A stretch of 40,111 bases of DNA, from positions 1 through 40,111 of the forward strand of contig DASRPD010000009.1 of the NCBI GenBank assembly GCA_035646535.1, written 5' to 3'. A program made the position numbers and the translations under genes. This stretch comes from DASRPD01 sp035646535 (GTDB lineage: Bacteria; Actinomycetota; Acidimicrobiia; IMCC26256; JANYLB01). Numbering within the stretch: the first letter of the stretch is position 1; the number at the start of each line of letters is the position of its first letter. Below the pieces are notes generated by a model. The model had not been told where the DNA came from and made no database searches. It was given only the letters and a program-made list of their open reading frames with translations. Of the stretch, positions 7,423 to 15,424 are shown piece after piece.

Positions 7423-8253
7423 TCACGTGCTCCCACCCCGCTCGGGGCCACCGAGGAGCTCATCGGCCAGCGATTCGATCTCGTCGTCGGCGAGCATGCG
7501 GAATCCGTCGGGATCCATCACGGCAATGGTGGGGAAGATCCGCCGAACCAGATCGGGGCCGGCGGTGGCGGCATCCTCGTCAGCCGCGGCGAACAGGGCT
7601 CGCAGCGCCAGGGCGGTCGTGTCCTCGAGGCCCATCCCCTCGTACCACGCGGCCTTGATCCAGTTTCGGGCGTGCACACCGCCGGAGCCATTGGCCTGGT
7701 AGTCGAGCTCTTCGTAGCGGCCGCCGGTCACGTCGAAGCTGAAGACCCGGCCGCGCAGCCGCCGTTCGTCGTAGCCGGCGAAGAGGGGGATCACGACGAA
7801 TCCCTGCATCGCGGCAGGCAGGTTGGTCCTCACCATCTGGGAGAGCTGGTTGGCCTTCCCGTCCAGCGACAGGGGCTCGCCTTCGACCTTCTCGTAGTGC
7901 TCGAGCTGCACCTGGAACAGTCGCACCATCTCGACGGCCGGCCCGGCGGCACCCGCGATCGCGATGCCGGAGTGCTCGTCGGCCGGAAAGACCTTTTCGA
8001 TACGACGGCTGGCGATCGTGAAGCCGGCGGTCGCGCGGCGGTCACCGGCGAGCACGACGCCGCCTTCGAAACGGATGGCCACGACCGTGGTGCCGTGGGC
8101 GATCTCCAAGGGCGGGCCACCACCGGCTGCGATCGGCGTCGAATGGGAAACGACGCCGGGAGCTCCGCTCGGCCCGACCCGGCGGAGGAGCTCGCCGAAG
8201 GACGGACCCGGGTCGAGTCCGGGCGCAAACGTCGGCAGGGTCGGTTCAGTCAT
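7423..8253 (-). CDS. prcB: Proteasome beta subunit (catalytic)
   Basis: Proteolytic subunit of the 20S core, 276 residues. A 54-residue propeptide ends in EIAHG and is cut before Thr55, so the mature chain begins TTVVAIRFEGG with the N-terminal nucleophile. Asp and Lys of the active site are in GDRRATAG and RRIEKVF, and the conserved GSGG near the C-terminal half is present. It follows pup by 64 bases. The ATG at 8253 has no clear Shine-Dalgarno sequence, but TAGGCT lies eight bases upstream, so prcBA may be transcribed leaderlessly as well as from promoters further up. Confidence 0.97.
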   Translation of the reverse strand: MTEPTLPTFAPGLDPGPSFGELLRRVGPSGAPGVVSHSTPIAAGGGPPLEIAHGTTVVAIRFEGGVVLAGDRRATAGFTIASRRIEKVFPADEHSGIAIAGAAGPAVEMVRLFQVQLEHYEKVEGEPLSLDGKANQLSQMVRTNLPAAMQGFVVIPLFAGYDERRLRGRVFSFDVTGGRYEELDYQANGSGGVHARNWIKAAWYEGMGLEDTTALALRALFAAADEDAATAGPDLVRRIFPTIAVMDPDGFRMLADDEIESLADELLGGPERGGST

Positions 8254-8261
8254 CGCCGGCG

Positions 8262-8267
8262 AGCCTA
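8262..8267 (-). promoter_or_regulatory. Candidate leaderless -10 element of prcB
   Basis: TAGGCT on the minus strand ends eight bases before the prcB ATG in the pup-prcB gap; no Shine-Dalgarno sequence and no convincing -35 are seen. Confidence 0.4.
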
Positions 8268-8317
8268 CCGGCCGACGAGCTCATCCGACGCTACCGACCG
8301 TCGAGTCGGATGCGGGT

Positions 8318-8512
8318 CTACTCTCCGCCCTTTTGCACGTAGTTGCGGACGAACTCTTCGGCGTTGTCTTCGAGGACGGAATCGATCTCGTCGAGGAGGT
8401 CGTCCATCTCTTCCTTCAGCTTCTCGCCCTGTTTGGTCGGCGCGGCGACCTCGACGTCTTCGTCGCTGCGCTCCTTCGGAGCGGTCTTCTTCTTCTGTTC
8501 GCGTTCGGGCAT
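8318..8512 (-). CDS. pup: Prokaryotic ubiquitin-like protein Pup, ending in Gly-Gly-Glu
   Basis: Intrinsically disordered protein tag of 64 residues. The C-terminus is VRNYVQKGGE, so the reactive residue is already glutamate and needs no deamidation before ligation by PafA. The coiled-coil-forming segment that binds the ATPase ring is at about residues 28-52 (GEKLKEEMDDLLDEIDSVL), and the N-terminus is charged (REQKKKTAPKERSDED). The gene is too short to stand alone among the longer frames and was read from the ATG at 8512, which has AGGAGG seven bases upstream. It lies 11 bases after dop and 64 bases before prcB. The dop-pup-prcB-prcA order is the conserved one. Confidence 0.97.
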   Translation of the reverse strand: MPEREQKKKTAPKERSDEDVEVAAPTKQGEKLKEEMDDLLDEIDSVLEDNAEEFVRNYVQKGGE

Positions 8513-8519
8513 CCCAGAG

Positions 8520-8526
8520 CCTCCTA
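8520..8526 (-). promoter_or_regulatory. pup ribosome binding site fused to the dop stop codon
   Basis: TAGGAGG on the minus strand contains both the dop stop (TAG) and a perfect AGGAGG, seven bases before the pup ATG. Ribosomes finishing dop would stop on the pup initiation site. Confidence 0.8.
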
Positions 8527-10011
8527 CGACGCCAGCCGGGCCACGAGCTCGGCGGGGGTCGAGCATTCGTCGAACAACGGTTCGACATGAGCGCGGGTTC
8601 CCTTGAGCGGCTCCATCATCGGGATGCGCCGCAGGGGATCCGAGCCCACGTCGAGAATGAGACTGTCCCAATTCGCCGCGACCACCGAGTCGGGCCACCG
8701 GGCCAGGCACGTCCCCCGGAAGTAGGCCCGGGTGCTGTCCGGGGGTTCGGTCATCGCCGTGACCACCTCGACCTCGTCGACCAAGCGCTCGACCTTGCCC
8801 GCACGAACGAGGCGCTCGTACAAGGACCGGTTCGGCCGAACATCGTGGTACTGCAAATCGAGCAGCGACAGCTTCGGGTCGTCCCACCCAAGGCCGTCAC
8901 GGTCGCGGTAGGCCTCGAGCAACCCTTGCTTGGTGACCCAGTCCAACTGGCCGTCGAGCAGGCGAGGATCGCGCTCGAGCGCGCCGAGGGTCGCCTCCCA
9001 CCGGCGGAGGACGTCCTGGCCGACGGTGTCGCCGCCGCAGCCCTCCAGACCGGTCTCATCGGCGTACTTCTGCGCCAGACGCAGGAACTCCCACTGCAGC
9101 TCGACCGCGCTGACTCGTCCGCCGTCGGCGAGCTCGATCGTGGCCCGACATGTCGGATCGTGCGACACCGTGCGCATGGCGTGTACCGGCCCGACGATCG
9201 AGAGCTTCTTGTCCAAGAAGTCATCCTCGATCATCGCCAGGACGATCGCGGTCGTACCGACCTTCAGGAACGTCGCGACCTCACAGAGGTTCGCGTCGCC
9301 GGCGATGACGTGCAGCCGGCGGTACTTCTCCGGGTCGGCATGGGGTTCGTCGCGGGTATTCACGATCGGACGCTTCAGCGTCGTCTCCAGTCCGACCTCC
9401 TCTTCGAAGAAATCGGCCCGCTGGCTGATCTGGAAGTCGACGGCGGCCGCGCCGTTCTCGCTGCCGAGCTTGCCGGAACCGGTGAACACCTGACGGGTCA
9501 CGAACCAGGGCAGCAGATACCGCACGAGACTGGCGAACGGCGTCGCCCGATCCACGAGATAGTTCTCATGGGTGCCGTAGGAGTTCCCCTTGCCGTCCGA
9601 GTTGTTCTTGTGAACGAGGAGCTCCTGATCCGGTTCCACGAGGTGACGCGCCGCCTGCATCGACCGTGCCAGCACGCGCTCCCCTGCCTTGTCGGCCACG
9701 ACCAGCTCACGCGCGTCGGCGCACTCGGGCGTCGAGTACTCGGGGTGCGCGTGGTCGACGTAGTAGCGAGCGCCGTTGGTCAACACGGTGTTGACGAGGT
9801 GGGTCTCGACTTCGGGCGGAGCCGAGCCCTCACGCGCAAAGCCGCGTGCGTCACGCCCGGGCGACTCGTCTTCGAAGTCCCAGCCGACCTTGCGATGTTC
9901 GACGTAGGCGTTGATGAGCATCGACGACGCGAGCACCGGGTTGGCCTCGGCCGCGCCGCGTATCGCCACGCCGTATTCGGTTTCGATCCCGCAGACTTTC
10001 GGGACGGACAT
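8524..10011 (-). CDS. dop: Pup depupylase (Dop)
   Basis: PafA paralogue that removes Pup from substrates and, in species with a GGQ Pup, deamidates it. It has 495 residues. The ATP/metal motif is GIETEYG at 8-14, the catalytic aspartate is Asp86 in YYVDHAHPEYS, and the Dop-specific loop lies between about residues 40 and 75, which distinguishes it from the 452-residue PafA. ATP-site motifs LLVHKNNSDGKGNSYGTHEN and VNTRDEPHADPEKYRRLH are intact. Because Pup here already ends in Glu, only the depupylating activity would be required. TAGCCT lies six bases before the ATG and no Shine-Dalgarno sequence is visible. Its stop is embedded in the pup ribosome binding site. Confidence 0.96.
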   Translation of the reverse strand: MSVPKVCGIETEYGVAIRGAAEANPVLASSMLINAYVEHRKVGWDFEDESPGRDARGFAREGSAPPEVETHLVNTVLTNGARYYVDHAHPEYSTPECADARELVVADKAGERVLARSMQAARHLVEPDQELLVHKNNSDGKGNSYGTHENYLVDRATPFASLVRYLLPWFVTRQVFTGSGKLGSENGAAAVDFQISQRADFFEEEVGLETTLKRPIVNTRDEPHADPEKYRRLHVIAGDANLCEVATFLKVGTTAIVLAMIEDDFLDKKLSIVGPVHAMRTVSHDPTCRATIELADGGRVSAVELQWEFLRLAQKYADETGLEGCGGDTVGQDVLRRWEATLGALERDPRLLDGQLDWVTKQGLLEAYRDRDGLGWDDPKLSLLDLQYHDVRPNRSLYERLVRAGKVERLVDEVEVVTAMTEPPDSTRAYFRGTCLARWPDSVVAANWDSLILDVGSDPLRRIPMMEPLKGTRAHVEPLFDECSTPAELVARLAS

Positions 10012-10017
10012 CGCGCC

Positions 10018-10023
10018 AGGCTA
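10018..10023 (-). promoter_or_regulatory. Candidate leaderless -10 element of dop
   Basis: TAGCCT on the minus strand ends six bases before the dop ATG, in the 76-base gap after the ATPase gene. There is no Shine-Dalgarno sequence. The same hexamer at the same distance precedes the glycosyltransferase gene at 22429. Confidence 0.45.
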
Positions 10024-10087
10024 CTGCCGGGCTTGCTCACGCCGTCGGCGCGAACTCGTGGCCGCCTGGGATCCCCGCGACCTGCGC

Positions 10088-11845
10088 CTACAGGTATTGG
10101 CCGGTCGTGGCTTGTTCGATCTGGCGACCACCCGACGGCTCACGACCCTCGCTGACCAGGGTGCGTACGAACACGATGCGCTCTCCCTTCTTGCCCGAGA
10201 TCTTGGCCCAGTCGTCGGGGTTGGTCGTGTTGGGGAGGTCTTCGTGCTCGCGGAACTCCTGTTTGATCGAGTCGAGCAGGTCCTGGGTGGAGATGCCCCG
10301 GGCTCCACCGCTGATCTGACGCTTGATCGACAGCTTCTTCGCGCGCCGCACCATGTTCTCGATCATGGCTCCGGAGGAGAAGTCCTTGAAGAACAGGACC
10401 TCCTTGTCACCGTTTTGGTAGGTGACCTCGAGGAACCGATTGGGTTCGTCCACCGAGTACATCGCTTCCACCGCGCAGTCGATCATCGCGGCGACCGCCG
10501 CGTCGACATCTCCGTCGTGTCGCTTCGTCTCGTCTTCTGCGATCGGCAGCTCGGGGAGTAGGTACTGGCTGAAGATCTGGGTTGCCGACTCCTCGTTGGG
10601 CCGCTCGATCTTGATCTTCACGTCGAGCCGCCCGGGGCGCAGGATCGCGGGGTCGATGAGGTCTTCACGGTTCGACGCGCCGATCACGATGACGTTCTTC
10701 AAGGCCTCGACGCCGTCGATCTCTGCCAGGAGCTGCGGCACGATCGTGGACTCGATGTCAGAGGAGATCCCGGTGCCCCGGGTGCGGAACAACGAGTCCA
10801 TCTCATCGAAGAACACGATGACCGGCACACCCTCCTCACTCTTCTCGCGCGCGCGCTGGAAGATCAGCCGGATCTGGCGTTCGGTCTCACCGACGTACTT
10901 GTTGAGCAGCTCGGGGCCCTTGATGTTCAAGAAGTAGGACCGCGTCTGCTCGTTCCCGGTCTTCTCGGCCACGCGCTTGGCCAGAGAGTTGGCCACCGCC
11001 TTGGCGATGAGTGTCTTGCCGCAGCCCGGTGGGCCGTACAACAAGATGCCCTTGGGCGGCTGGAGCTGGTGCTCGTGGAACAGATCTGCGTGGAGGTACG
11101 GCAGCTCGACGGCGTCATGGATCTGGTCGATCTGGTAGTCGAGACCGCCGACATCGACGTAGGTGACGTCGGGAACCTCCTCGAGGATCAGCTCCTCGAC
11201 CTCGGGTCGCGGGAGCTGCTCCACGAGCAGGCCCGAGCGGGACTCCATGAGGAGATGATCACCCGCGCGGAGCTTGTGATCCGCGAGCGCGTCGCTCAGC
11301 TCGCACACCCGCTCCTCGTCCGCCCGGCCGACGACCAGGGCGCGAGATCGATCCTCGAGGAGCTCCTTGAGCACCATCACTTCACCGGAGATCTCGGGGC
11401 CTCGGGCGAGCACGACATTGAGCGACTCGTTGAGGACGACCTCCTGGCCGCGGCGGAGGACGGTGAGATCCAGCTCGGGGTGCGCGGCGACGCGCATCTT
11501 GCGTCCCGCGGTGAACACGTCCACCGTGTCGTCGTCGTTCGACCCGAGAAACGTGCCGTACGCCGACGGCGGCATCGTGAGCTTCTCGGCCTCTTCGCGC
11601 AGCGCGGCAATGTGCTCACGGGCCTCGCGCAACGTGGCCGACAGCTTCTCGTTCTGCGAGACGCCCTGAGCGAGTTGGCCCTTCGTCTCCAGCAGGCGTT
11701 CCTCGAGGGTACGCACTCGCGTGGGGGCGTCTTGCAGACGCCGACGCAGGAGGATCACCTCCTCTTCGAGCGTCTTGAGCTGGGACTGGAGCTCATTGAC
11801 CTGGCGCTCGTACTCGACGAGTCGCCGATCGTGCTCGGAAGCCAT
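10088..11845 (-). CDS. arc: Proteasomal AAA+ ATPase ring-forming protein (ARC/Mpa)
   Basis: Hexameric unfoldase that recognises pupylated proteins and feeds them to PrcAB. It has 585 residues. The coiled coil at about 1-90 binds Pup. Two OB-like domains follow at roughly 95-215, then the AAA+ module with Walker A GPPGCGKT at 271-278, Walker B VIVFFDEMD at 342-350 and the arginine-finger region ILRPGRLD near 401. The C-terminus is TTGQYL, the penultimate-tyrosine tail that docks into the proteasome alpha ring. AGGGGAG lies about six bases before the ATG. It heads the minus-strand proteasome block. TrmI is its usual neighbour in mycobacteria (Rv2118c) and lies close by here, on the far side of a ferredoxin and MarP. 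Confidence 0.97.
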   Translation of the reverse strand: MASEHDRRLVEYERQVNELQSQLKTLEEEVILLRRRLQDAPTRVRTLEERLLETKGQLAQGVSQNEKLSATLREAREHIAALREEAEKLTMPPSAYGTFLGSNDDDTVDVFTAGRKMRVAAHPELDLTVLRRGQEVVLNESLNVVLARGPEISGEVMVLKELLEDRSRALVVGRADEERVCELSDALADHKLRAGDHLLMESRSGLLVEQLPRPEVEELILEEVPDVTYVDVGGLDYQIDQIHDAVELPYLHADLFHEHQLQPPKGILLYGPPGCGKTLIAKAVANSLAKRVAEKTGNEQTRSYFLNIKGPELLNKYVGETERQIRLIFQRAREKSEEGVPVIVFFDEMDSLFRTRGTGISSDIESTIVPQLLAEIDGVEALKNVIVIGASNREDLIDPAILRPGRLDVKIKIERPNEESATQIFSQYLLPELPIAEDETKRHDGDVDAAVAAMIDCAVEAMYSVDEPNRFLEVTYQNGDKEVLFFKDFSSGAMIENMVRRAKKLSIKRQISGGARGISTQDLLDSIKQEFREHEDLPNTTNPDDWAKISGKKGERIVFVRTLVSEGREPSGGRQIEQATTGQYL

Positions 11846-12192
11846 CCCTACTCCCCTTCCTCACTGGTCCCTCACCGCGCAGACCCTCGCCGCCGGTAGG
11901 GGTCACCCGGTGCAGTAGACCCAGCCATCTCGTAGGTTGGGGGACCGACTCGGCGACCCTACACCGGGCAACGTATCGCCTCGCGCCGTCGGACCAGGGG
12001 AATTAACCCCGTGCGGACTTGATAAATTGACGGGACCATTCTCGGCCCCTACGCTCGGCACAGGGCGTTCGGGTCGGCACGCGACCGCTTCGTACGTCAT
12101 GCCATCGAAACCGTAGGATCTGCCCGGTCCGGCACGGTACATCCGAGCACCCGAATCACGGCAGACACGAGACACAGGAGAGGACGACCCCG
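11846..12192. other. Divergent intergenic region between arc and the ferredoxin
   Basis: A 347-base non-coding stretch that is locally AT-richer than its surroundings (around 12000-12030). It holds a good plus-strand promoter at 12027-12055 and a GGGG-N6-CCCC inverted repeat at 11997-12010 just before it, a possible operator. I see no strong minus-strand promoter for arc, although one must probably lie here. Confidence 0.6.
12027..12055 (+). promoter_or_regulatory. Sigma-70-type promoter of the ferredoxin gene
   Basis: TTGACG at 12027-12032 and TACGCT at 12050-12055 are separated by 17 bases, the best -35/-10 pair in the window. The implied 5' leader to the ATG at 12193 is about 130 bases, long for such a small gene, so it could carry additional control. 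Confidence 0.6.
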
Positions 12193-12429
12193 ATGAAGGT
12201 CTGGATCGATCAGGACCTCTGCACCGGCGACGGCCTGTGCGAGGAAATCGCCCCCGACGTGTTCGCCCTGCTCGACGACGGCCTCGCCTACGTCAAGGAC
12301 GGCGGGAAGGTCCTGAGCGACCCGGGAGGCGCCGAAGCCCTCGCCCCGATCCCCGCGGGCATGGAAGAGGCGACGATCGAGTCCGCCGAGGAGTGCCCCG
12401 GCGAGTGCATCTTCATCGAGGTCGACTGA
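12193..12429 (+). CDS. Single-cluster ferredoxin (3Fe-4S or Asp-ligated 4Fe-4S type)
   Basis: Small electron carrier of 78 residues. The cluster ligands are Cys10, Cys16 and Cys68 (followed by Pro69), with Asp13 in the position of the missing second cysteine (CTGDGLC), and an extra Cys72. This pattern is that of 3Fe-4S ferredoxins often paired with cytochromes P450, or of ferredoxins whose fourth ligand is aspartate. AGGAGAGGA lies about eight bases before the ATG. It is alone on the plus strand between the proteasome ATPase and MarP genes, has its own promoter and terminator, and has no P450 or reductase neighbour in the window, so its partner is unknown. Confidence 0.9.
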   Translation: MKVWIDQDLCTGDGLCEEIAPDVFALLDDGLAYVKDGGKVLSDPGGAEALAPIPAGMEEATIESAEECPGECIFIEVD

Positions 12430-12460
12430 GCCACGCACCTTCGCACAACGTGTGACCGAA

Positions 12461-12481
12461 GGCCCGGGCTCTGCCCGGGCC
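12461..12481. terminator. Hairpin terminator between ferredoxin and marP
   Basis: GGCCCGGGC and GCCCGGGCC form a perfect 9-bp stem around a TCT loop. Flanking CCACGCACC...CGCACAACG and CGTTGCGCGTGG can extend the pairing. It lies between two convergent genes and could serve both. Confidence 0.7.
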
Positions 12482-12501
12482 GTTGCGCGTGGCGGCCATC
12501 G

Positions 12502-13665
12502 TCAGATGCCGAGGCACGGCCCGGTGTCCACCTGAGAACGGGTGCCCGCGTCGACGGTCGCTCGAAGCTCCGCGTCGGTGAGGGCGTACGCGGTGCCTGG
12601 CTGACCGGGGTCGATCGCGAAGGCGACCCCCACGGCCTCGCCGATCTCGTTGACCAGAGCGCCGCCGGAGTCACCGGCATGGAGGTCGGCTGCGAGCACG
12701 AAGACGTCGCGCTCGGTCCGCTGATCGCCGTAGATGTCGCGCCCCAGCGCGGTGATCTGGTCCTCGATCCGCGACGGGGTCGAGACGAGCCGACCCCCAC
12801 CCGGGTACCCGTAGACCGCGCCCACCGAGCCGACATCACCATCGCCGACGGGCAACACCGCCAGGCCGAGGTCGTCCACGGTCAAGAGCGCGAGATCGCG
12901 CGCCGCGTCGAACGCACCGACGCGGGCGCGCCGCTCCTCGCCATCGGCCGTGATGACCCGGGTCTCTTGTTCCCCCGCCACGACATGCGCGTTGGTCACG
13001 ACGAGATCCGGAGCGACGACGAAACCGCTGCCGTTCTGGATCACGTCACACGCGATCCCCTCGACCTTCACCGTGGATTTCCGCACGCGGGCGTCAACGT
13101 CCGGCGCGAGGCTCGTGGTCGGCGGGGGGCCGGGCTCGGGAGGGTCGACGAACCGACCCAGCACTTCGGGTCCCGTGCGACCCACCCGTCGCGCCAGCGC
13201 CTCGAGCCCGGCTGGTGGATCGGGAGCCAGCGCGGCGACGCGACGCACGATCACCGAACCCTGGGCTGCCTCGGCCGGCCAGCCCGGCGCGCTCGTGAGC
13301 GCGGGGGTCGCCAACCAGACCATCACCAGCACGCCGACCACGCCGAGCGCAGCACCGGCGACGCGATCGGCCCGGAGCGCGAGGCCCCTGACCCGCACCC
13401 GTGAGCGCACGAGACCGCCCGCAGCGAATCCCGCGGCCTGGCCGATGAACGCAAGGCCGACGACGAACAGCAGCGCCGCGACGAGGCGAGTGCGAGCGTC
13501 GGTTTGGCTCAGGGCGTCAACGAGGTCATCGATGTAGACGACCGCGAGGAAGACACCGAGCGCGAGCCCGGTCCACGACAGCACGCGGGCGACGAACCCG
13601 AGCCGGTACCCGGCGACGACCGCGGCGATGCCTGCGGCGACGATCAGGGCGTCGAGCAGGTTCAC
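12502..13665 (-). CDS. MarP-like membrane serine protease (CvpA-type helices plus trypsin-like domain)
   Basis: Protein of 387 residues. An N-terminal CvpA/colicin V-production-like domain gives four membrane helices (about 5-25, 30-50, 60-85 and 100-122). A linker leads to an extracytoplasmic chymotrypsin-fold protease with His227 (TNAHVV), Asp257 (AARDLALL) and Ser333 (GDSGG). Cys206 and Cys384 correspond in position to the disulfide described in Mycobacterium tuberculosis MarP, a protease needed for acid and oxidative stress resistance. The GTG start overlaps the trmI stop as GTGA, so the two are translated together. A peptidoglycan hydrolase substrate, as for MarP, is inference. Confidence 0.88.
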   Translation of the reverse strand: MNLLDALIVAAGIAAVVAGYRLGFVARVLSWTGLALGVFLAVVYIDDLVDALSQTDARTRLVAALLFVVGLAFIGQAAGFAAGGLVRSRVRVRGLALRADRVAGAALGVVGVLVMVWLATPALTSAPGWPAEAAQGSVIVRRVAALAPDPPAGLEALARRVGRTGPEVLGRFVDPPEPGPPPTTSLAPDVDARVRKSTVKVEGIACDVIQNGSGFVVAPDLVVTNAHVVAGEQETRVITADGEERRARVGAFDAARDLALLTVDDLGLAVLPVGDGDVGSVGAVYGYPGGGRLVSTPSRIEDQITALGRDIYGDQRTERDVFVLAADLHAGDSGGALVNEIGEAVGVAFAIDPGQPGTAYALTDAELRATVDAGTRSQVDTGPCLGI

Positions 13666-14444
13666 TCTGAGGCTGCGAGGAGCCGGGCGTGGGTGAGGAA
13701 GCCCGTGTGGGCCACCATCCTGTGGTCAGGGCGGACGGATTGGCCGTCCACGTGCCAGCCTCGCTGGAGGATCTCTACGGTCTCGGCCATGCCGAAGCGA
13801 GACGCCGCCAGCTCCTCGTGCAGGCGGGCGACCTGGCCGATCGTCGGCAGGTAGGACAACAAGATCCCGCCGGGCCGCAGCGCCTTGGTGGCATGGTCGA
13901 CCACGCGCCACGGCTCCGGGAGGTCCAGCAGGACGCGGTCGAGATCATCGACGTCGATCCCCTCGTAGACGTCTCGGACCTCGACGCTCAACGGCTGATC
14001 GGCCCCGAGAAACGTCTCGACGTTCGTCCGGGCGCGCGCGGCGAAGTCCTCACGCAGCTCGTAGCCGTGCACGTGGCCGCCGGACCCGACGGCGCGGAGC
14101 AGCGTGGCCGTCAGGGCGCCGGACCCGACACCCGACTCCAGGACGCGAGCACCGGGGAACACGTCGGCGAGCACCAGGATCGGCCCCAGATCCTTCGGGT
14201 AGATGACCTGCGCGCCCCGAGGCATCTTGAGGATGAACTCCGCCAGCGTGGGACGCAACGCGACCAGGCGGGCGCCGAGCTTCGTGCGGACCGTGATGCC
14301 CTCGTCACTGCCGATGAGCGCGTCGTGGTCGAGCACGCCCGCGTGCGAGTGGAACTGAGCCCCCGCCACCAGGGTCACGAGATGACGACGGCGCTTGGCG
14401 TCGATGAGCAGCACGCCGTCACCGACTTCGAAAGGCCTCGGCAT
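13662..14444 (-). CDS. trmI: tRNA (adenine-58-N1)-methyltransferase TrmI
   Basis: Class I SAM-dependent methyltransferase making m1A58 in the tRNA T-loop, 260 residues. A small N-terminal beta domain is followed by the SAM motif VLESGVGSGALT at about 101-112, the acidic YELRED and the catalytic-region motif LLDLPEPW. Actinobacterial relatives (Rv2118c) are tetrameric. The gene starts three bases after ttuA and overlaps marP by four bases. In Thermus the m1A58 mark promotes thiolation of T54 by TtuA, which makes the ttuB-ttuA-trmI order here functionally coherent. Confidence 0.93.
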   Translation of the reverse strand: MPRPFEVGDGVLLIDAKRRRHLVTLVAGAQFHSHAGVLDHDALIGSDEGITVRTKLGARLVALRPTLAEFILKMPRGAQVIYPKDLGPILVLADVFPGARVLESGVGSGALTATLLRAVGSGGHVHGYELREDFAARARTNVETFLGADQPLSVEVRDVYEGIDVDDLDRVLLDLPEPWRVVDHATKALRPGGILLSYLPTIGQVARLHEELAASRFGMAETVEILQRGWHVDGQSVRPDHRMVAHTGFLTHARLLAASE

Positions 14445-14447
14445 CGG

Positions 14448-15422
14448 TCAGCTCCGGACGCGCAGTTGCACGGGGACCGCGGCGGTGCCCGGACGGGACG
14501 AGTCCTCGTGGATGACGTCGTCGCCGCAGGCTCGACGACGAAGGCGGCAGAAGGCACAGGTTTCGCCCGGCGTCGGGGCGCCGCACTCGGTGCAAGCTCC
14601 CAGCGCGGCGCGTTCCTCATCGACGGCCGCCTGGAACGGGGCTCGACCCCGATCGAAGAAGCCGAACAGGAACGCCGCCTTGGACCCGGGTGAGCGTCGC
14701 TCGAGCTCGTCGAGGATCTCCTTGTAGCCGAGGTGGCGGTTCCCCGCCGCCATCGGGCATTCCTCGACCTGGTAGTCGATCCCGCGCAGCACGCAATATG
14801 CCGCGGTCTCCCGCTCACCCAACCGGAACAGCGGCTTGACCTTGCGGGCGAATCCGTCCGTGACGGGAAGCACCGGCGATTGGCGCCCCATGTAGCTGGT
14901 CTCCCACCGCAACACGTTGCCGAACAGCACCGCGGCCTCGTCGTCGAGGTTGTGGCCGGTCGCGACGACGTCGTAACCCTCGCGGCGCGCGACGTCGTTG
15001 AACAGATGTCGTTTCGACAGCCCGCAGGTGCCGCAGGGTGCCCGCCGGGTCGCCGCCGCTCCCGTCGGCACGTCGAACCCGTAGTCGGCGGCGAGCTCGA
15101 CCTCGATGAGCCGGCCCGCTCGGCCCTTCGCGAACTCGCGCACGGAGCGTCCCGAGTCGTCCGAGTAATCACCGATTCCCAGGCCCAGGTACAGGCCGTC
15201 GACCTGATAGCCCAACTCCGTGAGGACGTCCCAGAGCGCGAGGGAGTCCTTGCCTCCGGAGACGGCGACGAGCACGCGGTCGTCGGGATCGAACATGGCG
15301 TGTTGCTTGATCGCGCGCCGCACCTGCTCGCGGAAGTGGTGCAGGAAGCAGTCGCGACAGAAGCCGGCGTTGTGTCGGCGCAGGTCGATGATCGCCGGGG
15401 CGCGGCAGCGGCGGCATTTCAT
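14448..15422 (-). CDS. ttuA: TtuA-like tRNA 2-thiolation enzyme
   Basis: PP-loop ATPase that adenylates and thiolates a tRNA uridine or ribothymidine, 324 residues. The N-terminal zinc finger uses Cys3, Cys6, Cys22 and Cys25. The PP-loop is SGGKDS at 55-60. Cys130 and Cys133 (APCGTCG) with Cys222 (EECPMA) match, from memory with the same numbers, the Fe-S cluster ligands of Thermus thermophilus TtuA. A C-terminal zinc finger uses Cys277, Cys280, Cys289 and Cys292, followed by a 30-residue tail. It begins two bases after the ubiquitin-like carrier, its expected sulfur donor, and precedes trmI. An archaeal/eukaryotic NcsA/Ncs6-like target (wobble U34) is the alternative. Confidence 0.88.
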   Translation of the reverse strand: MKCRRCRAPAIIDLRRHNAGFCRDCFLHHFREQVRRAIKQHAMFDPDDRVLVAVSGGKDSLALWDVLTELGYQVDGLYLGLGIGDYSDDSGRSVREFAKGRAGRLIEVELAADYGFDVPTGAAATRRAPCGTCGLSKRHLFNDVARREGYDVVATGHNLDDEAAVLFGNVLRWETSYMGRQSPVLPVTDGFARKVKPLFRLGERETAAYCVLRGIDYQVEECPMAAGNRHLGYKEILDELERRSPGSKAAFLFGFFDRGRAPFQAAVDEERAALGACTECGAPTPGETCAFCRLRRRACGDDVIHEDSSRPGTAAVPVQLRVRS

Positions 15423-15424
15423 CC

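Noticed and set aside
7366..10155. A 929-codon open frame on the plus strand
   Set aside because: It lies exactly antisense to prcB, pup and dop, which are unmistakable. Long antisense frames are expected at this GC content, and its product is Arg/Gly/Asp/His-rich without any family motif.
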